DNA of 7,062 bases, taken from contig JAGSHA010000161.1 of NCBI GenBank assembly GCA_023954795.1, positions 1 through 7,062 of the forward strand, read 5' to 3'. Each line of letters starts with the position of its first letter. The stretch's first letter is position 1. Both the position numbers and the translations under genes were made by a program. The notes under the pieces were generated by a model. The model had not been told where the DNA came from and searched no databases. It was given only the letters and a program-made list of their open reading frames with translations. This DNA comes from Oceanospirillaceae bacterium (GTDB lineage Bacteria; Pseudomonadota; Gammaproteobacteria; Pseudomonadales; Balneatricaceae). This document shows positions 5,679 through 7,062 of this stretch, in pieces.

Positions 5679-7034
5679 TTATTCGGACGCCAGAAACTCT
5701 GCCTTCGTGTGAAGAGGCAACATAATCATTACCCTAAGCCCATTCAAACGCTCGGAACGTCCCAAAGATAATTTACCCGCGTACTGCCGGACAATATCAG
5801 TCACGATACTCATCCCCAGCCCATGTCCATCGGTCGACTCATCCAACCGTTCACCCCGCGTCAGCAAGCGCTCAATCTGATCTTCCGCAATACCCGGGCC
5901 ATCATCTTCGATGATCATTGTAAGACAATCATCATCCGTCTCGGCGGTAATCGATACGGCTGAATGCGCCCATTTGCTGGCGTTATCCATCAGGTTACCT
6001 AACAGCTCCATTAGATCATCGCGCTCGCCCGGGAAATAAATCTTATCACTGACATGCTGCTCAATATTGAGCGCCTTATCCCGGTAGATTGCTTTCAGCG
6101 TGCGCAGTAGCTTATCCATCTCAGGCAACATATAGATCCGCTGACCGGGCAACGCGGCTCCTGCGATACGTGCACGGGTTAGCTCACGATGCATCAAATC
6201 CCGCAGCCGCACTGACTGCTCCTGCATATCCGCCGCATGATCAGGATCTCGTACTTTGAGTGCCTCAATCTGTCGATCCAATACAGTTAGCGGCGTTTTA
6301 GCGGCGTGAGCCAGATTTCCCACCGCATTGCGCGAACGCTGAAGCCGTAATTCCATTGCCTGAACCAGGTAATTGATTTCCGTAACAAGAGGGTCAACTT
6401 CCGTCGTATTCACCGGCGATAATTGACGCACTTCCCCCTGTTTAAGGCGAGAGATATCCCCCCGCACACTGACCAGAGAGCGCAGCCCCCGACGAATAAT
6501 CACCACTTGCACCACAAGCAGTATGATCAGAAACACCAGTCCAGACGCGGCGACCGCCCACCCCTGCTGACGCAGAGATTTATCGATCCGATCCACATCT
6601 TCAGCTAACACCAGCTGAACCTTCAATCCCTCTTTCATAAAGGTCTGATCCAATACCAGCCAGGGGTGTTTAGCCTTATGCACTAAACGCACGTATTCCT
6701 GACCGATATCTTCGCCACCGTTGGTGGGAATCATCTCATCCCAGAGAGAGCGGGAGTACAACCATTTTTCCTCTACGCGTACTTGAAAATAATGGCCGGA
6801 CATAGGCTGCAGATAAACAGGATCGATCATATCGCTGTTGACACGCCAGCCACCCTTTTCGTCCATTTCAACGGCACGCAGAATGGTGTACGCATCACTG
6901 GAAAGGCGTGCGCTGACGAACTCATAGGCGGTCTGACGCAAATACCAGCTATTGGCCAGCCAAAGCACCACAATAGCCACCATGGAAACCAGTATAAAAC
7001 CACTGTTCAGGCGGGTCTGAATAGATTTCAGCAT
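5679..7034 (-). CDS. PhoQ-subfamily sensor histidine kinase, signal unknown
   Basis: This is a membrane-bound histidine kinase that should autophosphorylate and pass phosphate to a response regulator. Of its 451 residues, about 11-28 form the first membrane helix, 30-157 a periplasmic sensor domain and 158-180 the second helix. A HAMP-like linker follows (about 181-232), then the dimerisation domain with phospho-acceptor H243 in NLAHAAKTPL. The ATP-binding domain has the N box around N347 and N351, D377xGxG, and GHGLG (403-407). The H box and the RGERLDES segment before GHGLG resemble PhoQ closely. The sensor domain contains SRSLWDE (94-100) but no PhoQ-type run of acidic residues, so Mg2+ sensing is not supported. 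The ATG start gives a typical short basic N-terminus before the helix; the ribosome binding site is weak and the frame stays open upstream, so the start is less certain. The partner regulator is probably beyond the right edge. Confidence 0.9.
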   Translation of the reverse strand: MLKSIQTRLNSGFILVSMVAIVVLWLANSWYLRQTAYEFVSARLSSDAYTILRAVEMDEKGGWRVNSDMIDPVYLQPMSGHYFQVRVEEKWLYSRSLWDEMIPTNGGEDIGQEYVRLVHKAKHPWLVLDQTFMKEGLKVQLVLAEDVDRIDKSLRQQGWAVAASGLVFLIILLVVQVVIIRRGLRSLVSVRGDISRLKQGEVRQLSPVNTTEVDPLVTEINYLVQAMELRLQRSRNAVGNLAHAAKTPLTVLDRQIEALKVRDPDHAADMQEQSVRLRDLMHRELTRARIAGAALPGQRIYMLPEMDKLLRTLKAIYRDKALNIEQHVSDKIYFPGERDDLMELLGNLMDNASKWAHSAVSITAETDDDCLTMIIEDDGPGIAEDQIERLLTRGERLDESTDGHGLGMSIVTDIVRQYAGKLSLGRSERLNGLRVMIMLPLHTKAEFLASE

Positions 7035-7062
7035 CGGCAGACGCTCAAAGTGTAGCGATGAA

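Noticed and set aside
1..7062. Mobile elements, CRISPR arrays, tRNA or rRNA genes, defence or toxin systems
   Set aside because: No transposase, terminal inverted repeats, regularly spaced repeats, cloverleaf sequence or rRNA-like stretch was seen. The window is filled by seven housekeeping or signalling genes and short spacers.

Overview
The window looks like chromosomal core DNA from a marine gammaproteobacterium, most likely of the Oceanospirillales or a related Vibrio/Marinobacter-like group. This rests on three things: a sodium-type flagellar stator pair (PomA/PomB) next to a divergent xseB-ispA-dxs operon, close similarity of the encoded proteins to E. coli, Vibrio and Pseudomonas homologues as I remember them, and a roughly balanced base composition. 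No database search was possible, so the genus is left open.

Layout. Positions 1-13 hold what looks like half of a terminator cut by the window edge. The minus-strand pair pomA-pomB (31-1736) encodes the membrane stator of the flagellar motor. A 177-base divergent spacer (1737-1913) carries a plausible extended -10 promoter for pomAB. The plus-strand operon xseB-ispA-dxs (1914-4819) is very compact: there are 3 bases between xseB and ispA, and ispA and dxs overlap in TAATG. It ends at a bidirectional hairpin terminator (4836-4864) shared with the convergent ribA (4879-5490, minus). A second bidirectional-looking terminator (5614-5652) separates ribA from a minus-strand sensor histidine kinase of the PhoQ subfamily (5679-7034). 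The partner response regulator of that kinase is probably just beyond the right edge.

How the genes work together. Dxs makes 1-deoxy-D-xylulose 5-phosphate, the entry step of the MEP isoprenoid pathway and also a precursor for thiamine and pyridoxal phosphate. IspA condenses the resulting C5 units to farnesyl diphosphate, which feeds quinones, undecaprenyl phosphate and other prenyl products. XseB is the small subunit of exonuclease VII, and its place in this operon is conserved in many gammaproteobacteria. RibA starts riboflavin synthesis from GTP. PomA and PomB form the ion channel and peptidoglycan anchor that drive flagellar rotation. The kinase senses an unknown envelope signal.

This is mostly ordinary housekeeping DNA. 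I see no mobile element, CRISPR array, tRNA, rRNA or defence system. The most unusual point is in dxs: the protein aligns with canonical DXS along its whole length but lacks about 30 residues in the flexible segment after the thiamine-diphosphate motif, with all recognisable catalytic residues kept. Lesser points are the C7 tract at the start of pomB, the apparent absence of a Shine-Dalgarno sequence for dxs, and a PhoQ-like kinase whose periplasmic domain lacks the PhoQ acidic cluster.
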